Shown piece after piece: positions 1 through 12,359 of a stretch of 64,000 bases of DNA; positions within the stretch are counted from its first letter, which is position 1, and every line of letters begins with the position of its first letter. Source of the stretch: Hormiphora californensis (taxonomy: Eukaryota; Ctenophora; Tentaculata; Cydippida; Pleurobrachiidae); the NCBI GenBank assembly GCA_020137815.1, contig CM035354.1:496001-560000 (forward strand). Direction: 5' to 3'. Position numbers and translations under genes: made by a program. Under the pieces are notes generated by a model that was not told the origin of the DNA, did not search any database, and saw only the letters and a program-made list of their open reading frames with translations.

Positions 1-392
1 CCAAGGTGTAGCTCTAGTCAGACAGAACCCGTCCAAAGTGTAGCTCTAGTCAGACAGAACCCGTCCAAGGTGTAGCTCTAGTCTGACAGAACCCGTCCAA
101 GGTGTAGCTCTAGTCAGACAGAACCCGTCCAAAGTGTAGCTCTAGTCAGACAGAACCCGTCCAAGGTGTAGCTCTAGTCTGACAGAACCCGTCCAAGGTG
201 TAGCTCTAGTCAGACAGAACCCGTCCAAGGTGTAGCTCTAGTCTGACAGAACCCGTCCAAGGTGTAGCTCTAGTCTGACAGAACCCGTCCAAGGTGTAGC
301 TCTAGTCTGACAGAACCCGTCCAAGGTGTAGCTCTAGTCTGACAGAACCCGTCCAAGGTGTAGCTCTAGTCTGACAGAACCCGTCCAAGGTG
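1..392. repeat. 32-bp tandem array (about 12 copies)
   Basis: A 32-bp unit containing GTGTAGCTCTAGTC and GACAGAACCC repeats head to tail about twelve times and is cut by the left edge of the window. Copies differ at a few fixed positions (CAAAG/CAAGG, AGTCAGAC/AGTCTGAC), and the variants alternate. This suggests block duplication. No gene is seen inside it. Confidence 0.97.
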
Positions 393-3300
393 CAGTAGAC
401 GCTACCGTTTTAAGCTTTTTTCTGGTCAATCGATTCCTGTTCGATTTAGCGAGTGTAGAGGTGTGTGAAGGTTGGATATAATGATCACCAAGGGACTATT
501 ATATAGTCATGCAACCGTTCTGGCTTTCCGCTTTACCTTATAAAAGAAAACTGGCTCCATAGTGGTATAGTATCTGCACGAAGTCTGTTTTGAGTTAATA
601 TCATAAAAATCTAAATTTCTGCAGAAATTCTGGACTAGTTAGATCAAAAGCTGGTGTTGTTTTGGTTTTAAGTCACCTTTTTCAGTCTAACATTGCAGTT
701 AGCCTAAACAAAATTTACTTGATGTCGCAAGTTTAGAGTGGCTTTAAGGAACTCCCTAATTCTTATACGAGAAGCCATAAACAGTCGTAAATCTTACACC
801 CCCTCATTTATTCCCTTTAAAACCTGCCTCATTCTGCACTTGGTATGTGCTTTGCACAGGCGGCATTAGCTGATCTCAAAGAACTAAATTCAAGAATTTT
901 TACCATGACTCTGAGTTCATTGTGCATTAAGTCTTGTGACTCACAAGAGTTGTGGGTTGTTGTTGGTCAAGCTGCATGTATTTCCAACACTTCTGTATGT
1001 TTTGGGGGTTAGCAAGGTGTGTTTGGGAATGAAAACTAATATAATACAGCTGATATTGGCTCACCATGATGTGCGTTAGATCACACATTGTAGAACAAAA
1101 ACCCTGCTGATAAATGTGAGCTGTGTCTCTCTCGAGGGGAGCTCCCTATAATGCCACATGGGCGCATTAAATTGGATTACAACTTTATGTGCGGGGTTTG
1201 TGAGAGGGGATAGTGAAATATATAGAGACAGAACAGCTTCCTGGACGCAAACAATCACTGTCTAGTCGTGTGTAGGTAGGGATAAACCAGTGGTTTGAAA
1301 GAGAGAGAGAGAGTGGTTTATTTCCCTCTTTCTCTCCTTCACTCTCTCTCTCTCTCTCTCTTTCTCTCTCTTTCCCTCTTTCTCTCCTCTATCTTTCAGT
1401 TATCTCTTTCCGCGTTTCTGTCTGTTCATTAGTCTATTTCACGACAGTGTGTGTGTTCACACGTTTAATTTTTATGCCTGTTTCAGCTACTGAAATACAA
1501 ATCTAGGAGAGAAAGATAGATAGATAGAGAGATAGAGAGATAGAGAGATAGAGAGATAGAGAGAGACCCGAGACAGTGACAATGATAGATACAGCTGTCA
1601 TATATAGCAGTTCTGATATATGTTTCCCTCTGCTGAAAGGCTTGTGTGTGGCCTTTAGAACTAACCTGAATGATAATAGTGAAACTCCACAGCCATATCG
1701 ACTGATTGGTGAAACTCGATAAAACAGTTTGAAATAACAGTTTAGGAGAAGATGTACCGGCAACAACTGCCACTGTGTTTTCATGTATTCAAATCGAGGT
1801 CACCGCGGTACATCACCTACCCACTCCTACTATTGGTTACGACCTTCGCACGCTGGTAAGGGAGGGGTTATTTCGTAACCCACTCCTACCCACTACTACT
1901 ACTAGTTTATCTAAGTTAAAGTATGAGTGTAGTAATGTGGCCGGATACAATCAATTAGAGTAGTGACGTGTGCCATGTGCAATGTGTTTCCCACGCGTTC
2001 ACTATATATATTGCTACATCATGACAGTTGTAGTTACTCATCAATACAGCGATCTCTTTGTAACAGTATCTCTCTCACCCTCGCTCTCACCCTAGTCTCT
2101 TATCAGTCTCTCTCCCTAGTAGCAGTATGTCTCTCTCCCATCCTGTATCACCTAACAATGCAGACATGAAGTACTCTATAATTGGCTGACAGATAAGGTG
2201 TCTACCAGTGAGAGACTATCATGACCTACAAATCATCTTCAGGCGACAAGTAGTTCCATGTGTATATTAGATCGCTACCATGCACGTACATTCAATAATG
2301 AAGTGATTAAAAGGACAGACAGACAGGAAGGCGCAGCCCTTATTGTTCATAGATATGATCTTTTTTCTTGCAATATATTCTCTCATGTTGTTTCTCTTTA
2401 TATTATTCAGTATTCATTTCAAGAGTGTTTCAGTTTTTTTCTGACAAATCCTCTGCTTGACGATGTTTAAAGAGAGATAGAGAGAAAGATAGCCCGAGAT
2501 AGAGAACCATCGGCATGATAATTTACAACAGCATATTGAAATCTTTTAACTTATATTTCAAGCTCTGCGAACTAGCCAGCTTTCCTAAAATGCATCAGTT
2601 GATAATGGTCCTTTTGGAGCCAAGAGTACCCTTTAAATGGTCGAGAAATGGCTTTTTAATGCGATCCGGTGATCGTGAGTGACGTCAATTTAGATGGATC
2701 AGCTGATCAGTTGGAAAGAGTCTCTAAATGCATTCTTTAAATTCTTGGATGAGAGCTTTTACTTTTCTCCCAGATGCACCACATTATATTATCTACTTGA
2801 AAGAAATGTCACAACATTGTGAATATAATTGCTTTTTGCCAAAATATATTCGACTTATTCAGACTCGCACCTCGAGGTACATTTATAATGGGGTTAATCC
2901 AAATTCCAATTAATACATGATCTTTTCGAAGATGATTATATGTAACTGCCTAACTAAGAAACACGTGTATCAGCTGTATCTATCGAGATGATTTCTAATT
3001 CTTCTAGATCATGAATTAGTGGGACACTGATCACTGATCAGTGATCACTGATAATTCCAGTCTGATACATACAACCTGTTTACAATCATCTATTGCTGTT
3101 CATTGTCAGATCAATATCTATTGCTATTTGCTGTTCATTACCCCGCCCCTCGTCACATGCCTTGTTGGTAATTGGGTCTTCATTCATTAATGATCTTGTT
3201 TCTGTGTTCATTATCGCTATGATCTTTATTTATATCTATTATATCAGTATTGGAATGTTAAAAATCACGTACCGACGCTTTTGCATTTCGTCTTTTGCAA

Positions 3301-3532
3301 AGTGCCATTTGAAAGTTGTGTTGACCTTTGTTCGATTGAATCTGTTGGAGCTATTGAAACTATGGTAATATCTCAAACTTTACTAAATTTAATTTAATTT
3401 CCCATTTTCCAGTTATGGTCTAGGGCCTGCAGTAAACCGGAATTTCTACCAATTCCAAGTCGCCAGCCCCGTGTGTCAGTGAACAGCTTCACTCAACTAG
3501 TGTCGGAAAGTTTGTAAAACTCTCTCATCACC
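393..3532. other. Intergenic region upstream of the EF-hand gene
   Basis: No convincing exon is visible on either strand. The stretch holds a (CT)n tract near 1340-1390, a GATAGAGA-type microsatellite near 1507-1566, and a perfect 20-bp palindrome at 3028-3047 (centre CTGATCAG). The last few hundred bases should include the promoter and 5' UTR of the gene starting at 3533, but no TATA box or initiator can be assigned with confidence. Confidence 0.5.
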
Positions 3533-6500
3533 ATGGCGACCAAGAAGTCCGCGGGAGGGGTTGACATCAAGAAACTCAGGAACAAGAAACTCACCAGCAC
3601 CGAGTTCATGCAGGTTAGATCGGAGGAACTAATTTTCTTTTGTATTTGAATATGAATGAGTCTGAAACCCCTCAAAATGTTTTGGGACTATTTGCACTCA
3701 CTATAGTTCTATCGAAATGAACCTATATTTCTAGCTTGGTGTTTCTCTCCTGCAGGTTTGGTTTCATTACGATGTAGACCGCAGTGGATATTTAGAGTAC
3801 AGTGAGTTCAGCAAGTTCATGAGGGACCTCTTTCTGAAGACTGACTGTTCTGCAGAGATCACACCTGAACAGGTTAGCCATATGTTTTAATAGTGTAAGA
3901 AAATGACATGTTTTCGATGGGGACTGCAGCGTAGGCCAATAATTTCTTCTGTCGAGGACCAGTTCCAGACCGACTGAATAATCTACAACAGAGAAAGAGA
4001 GCTTTATTATATACAGTCGGACCCCGATTTACCGGGATCCTCGGGGGAAGCCATTTTGCCCGGTAAATCGGGGTGCCCGGTATATCGGGGTAGAGCATAT
4101 TTGACCCATAAATCCTACTTTTGTCCAAAATTCTATACCAAGACACCTCTAACTGTATAGTATACATTTATTGATGACAATATGATCATTGCTTCTGTCA
4201 TTAGAAATAGAAAATTTAAAAAATTCAAAAAAAAATTGTAAAAACTTTTTCTAAGGTAAACCACCCCGACCGAGTCCGAATCGTGTTTCGAATCGGTGCA
4301 TCTTATCGCATGTCCTGCCGCTAATTAGACGGTTCGAAACGAACCGATACGTGATCCCCATTAGACCTAACGAATTGCAAATGCAAGTTTACCAACCGGC
4401 CAAACTTCGAAAATTTTCCAAAAAAAATCGGGGGAAAGAAATCCTCCCGGTAAATCGGGGTCCGACTGTAATTACTTCCTCAAGCTGGTTGTAAACTGGT
4501 TACAAACTGGATATTTTCTAGTTACCTAGTTTTCTGCTTTTGCTTTTACTTTTTTGGCAGCGGAACAGAACTTACTGTAGAATAAAAAACAAAAGCAGTG
4601 GTCACTGACACTCGATCTAAATTGAAGGAATTTCACAGTTTTACTCCATAATGATTTGCACAATGCCGATCGGCACTAACAATCGGTTGATTCTTTTCGC
4701 TCTATGTCCTACATAAAGATCGTGAAACAAGTCATCATGATAATCTGCCTCTCGTTTCAGGTCGAGAAATACACAGCGGAGGTTATTCACATAATGGACA
4801 CTTACGACGAAAATAGGGATGGACGATTCGAGATGAACGAACTAGCTAAAGCACTTAAGATCGAGGAAAACTACCTCAATAAGATTATCAATAAGAAGTC
4901 AATCAAGGATAAGCACATCCAGGTTCGGTTTTACAGCTCCCATGATATCATGGTTGTTGACTATTTCAGTTGTTACACTCACGCAGCTCAGTGTGGAACA
5001 CAATGATGTAGAATTCATTCACCAATATCACCATGGTAATGACACCTATACCAATGATGTAGAATTCATTCACCAAGATCACCATGGTAATGACACCTAT
5101 ACCAATGATGTAGAATTCATTCACCAAGATCACCATGGTAATGACACCTATACCAATGATGTAGAATTCATTCACCAAGGTCACCATGGTAATGACACCT
5201 ATACCAATGATGTAGAATTCATTCACCAAGATCACCATGGTAATGACACCTATACCAATGATGTAGAATTCATTCACCAAGATCACCATGGTAATAATGA
5301 CACCTATACCAATGATGTAGAATTCATTCACCAAGATCACCATGGTAATGACACCTATACCAATGATGTAGAATTCATTCACCAAGATCACCATGGTAAT
5401 GACACCTATACCAATGATGTAGAATTCATTCACCAAGATCACCATGGTAATGACACCCCTATACCTACTTGACAGAAAATTCTGACGCACTACAACTCCA
5501 ACGTGGACAATACAATTGAAGGACCTGAACTGTGTGCCTTTGTTGGGGACATCGCCCGATCTTTTAATCTTAACCTTGCTCTCTCGGTTATTAATTCAGG
5601 AGTTGCCTTTGTCAAAGTATGCAGGGCTAAGTGCAGCTACTGTGCATGTGTTTACTGTGTGTGTACGCCTTTAACATATATTGTGCTTCAAAATGTATGC
5701 TAACAAGCCCCACGTCTAACGTTCAGTCCACTATCTGCAGAATATCTGCATTTATTTGCAGAATCTCAGTTCAAGGGTGTAATTTCCCTAGTAATAACTC
5801 ATTGTGCTGGAAGTGTTGTGGCTGAGAAGTTCCTCGTAATTGTGTACTTATATTTCCCATGTCGTTTGCATGCTACAAGCCCAGTGGTGCTCGATTGCTT
5901 AACGTTCAAATTGAATTGGCCGTTCAAAAAATCTTTGCCGTTGGAAAATTTCAGTAAAAAATGTAAAATTTATATGCGGGAATCGAACCCGGGACCTTGC
6001 GTGTGGTAAGTATGGCGCCTTAGCCACTCGGCCACATCGGAGATGTGTAACTACGTTTTTTAACGTCTTTATACCTTATTCGTGTCACTAATACTCACTA
6101 GACCTATGAAATCAATTGACTCTATCTTACCGATCTACCGCCTATCTACGGTTCTAAACTGTTCATTAGACCACACTTAGTCACAAATGGGGTTTGGTTT
6201 TGGTTGTTTTGAATTTTAACTCATCAAATAAGCCATTTTGTTAAATTTTGACCAAGTCTCACTAGACCTATGAAATCAATTGACTCTATCTTACCGATCT
6301 ACCGCCTATCTACAGTTCTAAACTGTTCATTAGACCACACTTAGTCACAAATGGGGTTTGGTTTTGGTTGTTTTGAATTTTAACTCATCAAATAAGCCAT
6401 TTTGTCAAATTTTGACTAAGTCTCACTAGACCTATGAAATCAATTGACTCTATCTTACCGATCTACCGCCTATCTACGGTTCTAAACTGTTCATTAGACC

Positions 6501-7990
6501 ACACTTAGTCACAAATGGGGTTTGGTTTTGGTTGTTTTGAATTTTAACTCATCAAATAAGCCATTTTGTCAAATTTTGACTAAGTCTCACTAGACCTATG
6601 AAATCAATTGACTCTATCTTACCGATCTACCGCCTATCTACGGTTCTAAACTGTTCATTAGACCACACTTAGTCACCAATGGGGCTTGGTTTATGTTATT
6701 GTGAATTTTGCCGTTCAGATGAGCTATTTTCTTCAAATTTTGCCGTTCAAAATATTTTGATAGAGTTAAGATTTTCAATCGAGCACCACTGGGGCTACAA
6801 GTACATTAGAAATAGCTAATTTCCAACCTGGACCCCAATGAAGAACGGCTTAGATCCAAGATTCTAACGATACTCGCTTTATTTGTTTGTCGACGCCCCC
6901 TTTAACGATCTTTTTCCAAGCCCCTCCGTTGGTGTTATTTGTGTATTCTGCTGTACAAATATGCATAGTTGTGCATATATCGCTGCCGACAGTATTCTCT
7001 AGAGCATTTTTATTGTTGCCTGCATGGTAACATCATAGTTGCTATGGTAACATTATAGTTGCTATGGTAACATTATAGTTGCTATGGTAACATTATAGTT
7101 GCTATGGCAACACTATTTTGCATGTGTTGCTACCGACTGCAGCTGGTACAGCTAACATGACTCGAAACCCTCGACAGGAGACAGTGGGAACTGAGTATGT
7201 GGACGTGAGTGCGATCAGGACACTTCTATCACCGGCATCCCTGGAGAAAATGAAAGCAGCATTGAAGTGATCTGGATAAACTCTGGATATTATATTCCTT
7301 CCTTTTTTCTATGAAATCAACCCTCCTGATCTCAAAATCTTTTTTGTGATAATTGTGTTAAAATTAAACTGTTTTGAAGAATTTAGGTTGCGTTTTGGAG
7401 TATGTTTAAAGTTTAAACTTTGAATTAATCACAAGAAATCAACAGCACTATCACCACTATAATACTAGTGTACTAATTCACAATAAACCACAAATCAAAA
7501 GGATGGTATATCTAACACTGGTGTCTCATTATTTCAGTCAATCTTGAAGCACTACGATTCCGACGAAAATTCCAATTTGGAGGGATGTGAGTTGAAGGCG
7601 TTCGTGGGAGATTTAGTCAGATCAACAACAGATATTCCATACAACTTTGCTATGATTGAGCAGGCATGCAACTTGATCACAGTAAGTATATCAAATCATA
7701 TCAGACATCGATTTAGTCCTCGGTAATTCGCCAAATATGATCTGTTAGATACAGCTGTTTAGTGACCTTCATGGGGTTCAGATATTTTCTCTCTCTCTAT
7801 AGTTATCTGACCTCTCCTACATCTAACCCCAACAACTCCTCAACAGGAAATGGCGGGAGATGAAAAGTTAACAATCCAATCGCTGAAACTGATCCTCGAT
7901 CTGGACAATAGGGAAAGGTTCCATCGGAAACTCAGTGAACAGATCAAAGTTCTACCTGCCGGATCGGCTGCCAGTGGAGCTAAACGATAA
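3533..7990 (+). CDS. Calbindin/secretagogin-type EF-hand Ca2+-binding protein, alternative C-terminal exons
   Basis: Seven forward exons are visible, all joined at phase 0: 3533-3613 (ATG after TCACC), 3756-3872, 4761-4922, 5476-5616, 7178-7270 (ends in TGA), 7538-7681 and 7847-7990 (ends in TAA). Exon 2 encodes the loop DVDRSGYLEYSE and exon 3 the loop DENRDGRFEMNE, both canonical EF-hands. Exons 4-5 and 6-7 are two versions of the same third EF-hand plus a degenerate fourth one. The leading EFMQVW and the MNELAKAL segment resemble the calbindin-D28k, calretinin and secretagogin family, whose members usually have six EF-hands and about 270 residues. Splicing 1-2-3-4-5 would give 197 residues and 1-2-3-6-7 would give 215. 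The expected role is cytosolic Ca2+ buffering or sensing. Using an internal GTGAGT donor in exon 5 to join all exons would give 271 residues, but would cut the fourth EF-hand. Confidence 0.85.
4014..4468. mobile_element. Pogo/Tigger-like MITE, copy 1
   Basis: The element starts with CAGTCGGACCCCGATTTA and ends with the reverse complement, flanked by TA on both sides (4012-4013 and 4469-4470). The TA target duplication and CAGT...CCCG termini fit the pogo/Tigger branch of Tc1/mariner. It has no transposase and lies in intron 2 of the EF-hand gene. A longer relative is at 59342. Confidence 0.85.
5001..5466. repeat. 51-bp minisatellite in intron 3 of the EF-hand gene
   Basis: Nine copies of a 51-bp unit (one is 54 bp through an extra AAT) begin at 5002, 5053, 5104, 5155, 5206, 5257, 5311, 5362 and 5413. 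The unit contains GAATTC and CCATGG. Because unit length is a multiple of three and lacks stops, it stays open in a frame on each strand. It ends about ten bases before the acceptor of exon 4, so it is intronic in the gene model. Confidence 0.95.
5973..6042 (-). ncRNA. tRNA-Leu-like segment with A and B boxes (degenerate)
   Basis: On the reverse strand an A box TGGCCGAGTGG (6024-6034) and a B box GGTTCGATTCC (5979-5989) lie 56 bases apart end to end, as in a tRNA. The D-arm GCCGAGTGGCTAAGGC looks like tRNA-Leu/Ser. The acceptor-stem halves do not pair, the anticodon stem is not convincing, and the long variable arm expected for Leu/Ser is missing. It is therefore a tRNA pseudogene or a tRNA-derived Pol III promoter carried by the mobile element. 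Confidence 0.65.
6092..6747. repeat. 164-bp tandem array inside the hAT-like element
   Basis: Four direct copies with period 164 start at about 6092, 6256, 6420 and 6584, each beginning near CTCACTAGACCTATGAAATC. The first three are nearly identical and the fourth diverges after about 6675. The array is confined to the transposon. Confidence 0.95.
7025..7112. repeat. 20-bp tandem repeat
   Basis: Four to five copies of a 20-bp unit (GTTGCTATGGTAACATTATA) lie just upstream of exon 5 of the EF-hand gene. CTATGGTAAC resembles a RFX/X-box half site, but a link to regulation is only a guess. Confidence 0.9.
7178..7270 (+). CDS. Terminal exon of the short EF-hand isoform (cassette A)
   Basis: The acceptor CCTCGACAG precedes 30 codons and a TGA. 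The peptide starts ETVGTEYVDVSAIRTLL and aligns with exon 7 (EMAGDEKLTIQSLKLIL), so it supplies the degenerate last EF-hand after exon 4. A GTGAGT inside the exon (after GTGGAC) is a possible internal donor. An AATAAA at 7482-7487, before exon 6, could serve polyadenylation of this isoform. Confidence 0.7.
   Translation, partial: ETVGTEYVDVSAIRTLLSPASLEKMKAALK
7538..7990 (+). CDS. Terminal exon pair of the long EF-hand isoform (cassette B)
   Basis: Exon 7538-7681 follows TTATTTCAG and encodes the canonical loop DSDENSNLEGCE. Exon 7847-7990 follows CTCAACAG and ends with SGAKR and TAA. The first of these exons matches exon 4 (5476-5616) across CELKAFVGD versus PELCAFVGD. Cassette B keeps better Ca2+ ligands (D1, D3, N5, E12) than cassette A (N1, N3, D5, E12). 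Confidence 0.8.
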
Positions 7991-8490
7991 AAATTAAAAA
8001 GATATTACCACAATATATCTATAGTATCGGACCACTCTCTCGTTGAGATTATCATGACACAGGCCACCGCAGATCGCACGCGACAGATAGCGCCCACCAA
8101 ATATATATTCTACCCGGGTTAGGAGTGAAAAGGTCTACTGACTAGCGGCCTCGTCCCAAAGGAGCAATTTGAATAAAAACTTATGCAAGAAGGGGATGAG
8201 AAATGTTGATTTTGTATCACAGGGACGCTGTTTTTTGGATGAGAGAGAATTCTGAAACAATTTACGTGCTTTATACAACTGGAAAAGCAATCATTTAAAT
8301 GCGTTAGAGGAGTTAGTTTCATGTGTGTGAGAGAGAGAGAGGGGAAGATTGGAAAAAGGAGACCCTCTGCAACTACTCTTGAAGCTATGTTTTTACTTTT
8401 TTCAGCTTTTACCTAGTTCTACGAGATGTAAATTTTGTAAAAAGAGTTTATACTTTCTGAGAGTTTTGTAAATACGAGTCTCACTGTCAT
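7991..8490. other. 3' flank of the EF-hand gene
   Basis: No coding signal is seen. The 3' UTR should start here, but no clear AATAAA lies within the first 100 bases. AT-rich AAATTAAAAAG follows the stop codon. A short GA run is at about 8330. Confidence 0.4.
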
Positions 8491-8703
8491 GGTGCTTGTA
8501 GTGGAGATACGGTAATGGCGGATACCGTAATGGTACGGACTTTGCATAACACGCAAGTACTTTTGTCAAAAAGCTTTTAAAATTGAATTTGGTCAGCACG
8601 TCATAGCGTGTTCATTGGCCCCGCTTCTCGTCGTCTAACCGTGTTGAACTGACACCGTGACACCGTGTCGTACCGATACCGTATTCTCACTACTGCAAGC
8701 ACC
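8491..8703. mobile_element. MITE with GGTGCTTGTAGTG termini, copy 1
   Basis: The ends GGTGCTTGTAGTG and CACTACTGCAAGCACC form an imperfect inverted repeat. CAT flanks both sides as a possible 3-bp duplication (8488-8490 and 8704-8706). Subterminal GGTAATGG/CCGTATTC sequences are also inverted. A 3-bp duplication would suit PIF/Harbinger or CACTA, but the superfamily is not settled. Confidence 0.7.
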
Positions 8704-8776
8704 CATGTTACTTTGTGAACCAAGTAAAGAATTCTTTAACTACTTAAGTAGTTCAAGTGACGTCACTGGCCAAGCA

Positions 8777-8943
8777 GTCATCCTGATGAGAGTGAAGTCC
8801 TTGTGCACAGGAGGCAGTCAGCCTGATGAGAGTGAAGTCCTTGCGCACAGGAGGCAGTCAGCCTGATGAGAGTGAAGTCCTTGCGCACAGGAGGCAGTCA
8901 GCGTGATGAGAGTGAAGTCCTTGCGCACAGGAGGCAGTCAGCA
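8777..8943. repeat. 40-bp tandem repeat, four copies
   Basis: GATGAGAGTGAAGTCC recurs at 8785, 8825, 8865 and 8905, giving a 40-bp unit. A frame stays open across it by chance and no gene context supports coding. Confidence 0.92.
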
Positions 8944-10189
<1,246 letters not shown>

Positions 10190-10345
10190 AAAATACAGTA
10201 AGGAGACGCGCACGGTGCATAACGCGCAGCAAAAAGTTTATGTGTCAGCACGTACTAGCGCCCTGATTGGTCACGGTTGCGCGTCGTCTTACTGTATCTT
10301 TCGTTTTCCATTACCGTTTTCGCACTACAAGCGACCGTGTTACAA
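10190..10345. mobile_element. Palindromic MITE relic related to the GGTGCTTGTAGTG family
   Basis: AATACAGTAAGGAGACGCGC on the left is complementary to GCGCGTCGTCTTACTGTATC on the right. The right end carries CATTACCGTTTTCGCACTAC, the terminus seen in the elements at 8491 and 12176. A matching left terminus is missing, so this looks like a decayed or truncated copy. Confidence 0.5.
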
Positions 10346-10518
10346 CTTCAGGATTTTTGATTTACATGTTATGTTTTAGGCGGGGGCCGGGGAAACATAG
10401 TACATAATTATGAAACATAATGCAGTTATTCTTGTTGATTTACATTTTATGTGCATTTAAATATTCATACATTATGTTTGATTCCCCTTAGTTTAGGGGC
10501 AACTGAGACTGACTGGCA

Positions 10519-10640
10519 AGGCCTCATTAGCTCTTGTTGTGGGGTGCGGCAGAGAGAGGGTCGAACAAGGCCTCATTAGCTCTTGTTGTGTTCAAAAATT
10601 TGTGGGGTGCGGCAGAGAGAGGGTCGAACAAGGCCTCATT
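10519..10640. repeat. Short direct repeat AAGGCCTCATTAGCTC
   Basis: AAGGCCTCATTAGCTC occurs three times (about 10519, 10568 and 10631), each with GGTGCGGCAGAGAGAGGGTC between copies. Spacing is unequal. Confidence 0.8.
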
Positions 10641-10735
10641 AGCTCCAGATTCCAAAAGGTAAAGGTGTCAGAATGTCAGATGAAAGAGGATGAACATTAG
10701 ATCCCCATCGCTTTGTTTGTGAGCGTACTACCCCT

Positions 10736-10945
10736 GGCTGACGTCAAAACAAACAAACCCCTGGCCGGTTCCTAAGACGTCGAAACAAACAAACCCCTGG
10801 CCGGTTCCTTTGACGTCAAACAAACAAACCCCTGTTCGGTTCCTAAGACGTCAAAACAAACAAACCCCTGGCCGGTTCCTAACAAGTCAAAACAAACAAA
10901 CCCCTGGCCGGTTCCTAAGATGTCGAAAAAACCAACCCCTGGCCG
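10736..10945. repeat. 36-bp tandem repeat with GACGTC boxes
   Basis: About six copies of a unit built from CCCCTGGCCGGTTCCT, a GACGTC-like core and AAACAAACAAA. Several copies keep TGACGTCA-like half sites of the CRE type, others are mutated. There is no adjacent gene to regulate within 8 kb. Confidence 0.88.
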
Positions 10946-12110
10946 GCCGTCAATGATTTTCAGAGCCTTGTATTGCCTTGCTCAACCCTCTCTCGCCTTA
11001 GCACCATAATTGCTACCTATTCTCGCTTGTATGTGAGATTGATCTCAGTCGCACGCGATGTCCATCTCACACAACCCACAGGTGTCCATGTCACCAATCT
11101 ATCGCCGCACCATCGTTTAGTAAAGGAGACCGGGAGGTTTAGAGCATAATAAGCTGTCATACGTTTTGAATATTATACGATCAATAGAGGTATTGTACGG
11201 TTTATGGCTTAATCGCTCCCTTCTAACCTAAGCCCCTCAAATACAAAGTGGGGTTAAGCTTCTTGATGCTGGTGACAAATAGCGGTCTTAGTACTACGAA
11301 TTCTTTAGAATTTTCTGTTTTTCTCTTCTTTTTTTTTTGTTAAAAAATGGTAAAAGAAAAATTTTCTCTTTGTTCTTCTCCTATTTTTCTTTGTGTGGAC
11401 TGTGGCTCACACTGCATTAGGCAGTTTACATTTTTCTCGCCTTTAGTGATTGATGGCACCAGGCACAGTCACCTCTCTAGACGGGCCTTGTTTTGCTGCG
11501 CTATGCACGGAAGTTGTAAGGGTGACTGCGTCACCAACTTTAAAGAGACAAATTTCTTACTCAATTATTATTCACAAGTCGTACATGGAAAGTGTTCAAT
11601 GAAATCAATCAATACAAATACGGTAGACATGGTTTGTTGGTTTGGTAGTTGATCTGAAATGGAAGTGGGACCCAATTATAATATGGTTAATTAGTTATTG
11701 CATGTCCAATGAAGGCTAAAGAAATTATTAAATACCCCTTTTTTACACGTGTGACGTGTGTACTGTGCATGTATTGACCTGTCAAGTTAATTCTCTGACA
11801 GTGGTTCTCGCATGCTCTGAAAGAAATGAGAATAGGGTCAAGCCAGTGATACTTTGACAGGCTTTGATTGTTATATAATCTGTGTTCTGGTTACCATGGT
11901 TACAGGTTAGTGGTTACCATGGTTACAGGTTACCGCAGTAACCAGCTGTTCCTTACCTTCGGACAAGCTATTAACTTTGAACCAACATGCCCAAAATGGC
12001 ATAAAGTCATGTGAATCAAATGGTGGAATTAGTATTTATGTGGATTCGTGGATCGTGGATAAATTTTCGAATCCACTATTAGTTATCCACGTTTGTCGTT
12101 TGCTAATACC
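10946..12110. other. Intergenic stretch without recognised genes
   Basis: No supported exon on either strand. A duplicated GGTTACCATGGTTACAGGTTA lies at about 11889-11932 (two copies). An open frame at 11347-11652 has no splice or homology support. Confidence 0.4.
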
Positions 12111-12174
12111 CTGTCAGGGCATATTCTCACTTCTTTCGATCCCGAGGGAACCGCAGTCAGAGCAGGCCTGACAG
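12111..12174. mobile_element. Short dispersed inverted-repeat element (CTGTCAGR family)
   Basis: About 64 bp starting CTGTCAGGGC and ending GCAGGCCTGACAG, with an internal ATTCTC...GAACCGC core. Related sequences occur at about 12415, 13436, 21366, 40596 and 51210. The family recurs in unrelated places with conserved ends, as expected of a very small MITE. Confidence 0.65.
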
Positions 12175-12175
12175 T

Positions 12176-12359
12176 GGTGCTTGTAGTGGAGAGATACGGT
12201 AATGGTGGATACGGTAATGGTGCGAACTTTGCATAACACGCTTTTGTCAAAAAGTTTAATTTGTTCAGCACGTTATAGCGTGTTGATTCAGCTTGCACGT
12301 CTCCTTACCGTTTTTCAGACCAAAACGGTTGTTCATTACCGTTTTCTCACTACGAGCAC
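12176..12359. mobile_element. MITE with GGTGCTTGTAGTG termini, copy 2
   Basis: The left end GGTGCTTGTAGTGGAGAG and right end TTCTCACTACGAGCAC mirror the element at 8491. The flank AGT is repeated at 12173-12175 and 12360-12362. It inserted directly against the 64-bp element before it. Both copies share the internal GCATAACACGC and TCAGCACGT motifs. Confidence 0.7.

Larger units (their letters stand above)
5880..6793. mobile_element. hAT-like non-autonomous element with internal tandem repeats
   Basis: Perfect 18-bp terminal inverted repeats CCCAGTGGTGCTCGATTG lie at 5880-5897 and 6776-6793. They are flanked by an identical 8-bp duplication GCTACAAG (5872-5879 and 6794-6801). The 8-bp target duplication is the hallmark of hAT elements. 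No transposase is present. The interior holds a tRNA-like segment and a 164-bp tandem array. The element sits in the intron before exon 5 of the EF-hand gene. Confidence 0.9.

Noticed and set aside
1-392. CRISPR-like array
   Set aside because: There are no unique spacers. It is a simple 32-bp tandem repeat in an animal genome.
4942-5490. Long repeat-protein frames on both strands of the 51-bp minisatellite
   Set aside because: A stop-free unit with length divisible by three is open by arithmetic. The array lies between a good donor (4923) and a good acceptor (5475).
5973-6042. Functional tRNA gene
   Set aside because: A and B boxes are right, but the acceptor and anticodon stems do not pair.
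11347-11652. 101-codon forward frame
   Set aside because: No start context, no homology, no splice support. It lies in repeat-rich intergenic DNA.
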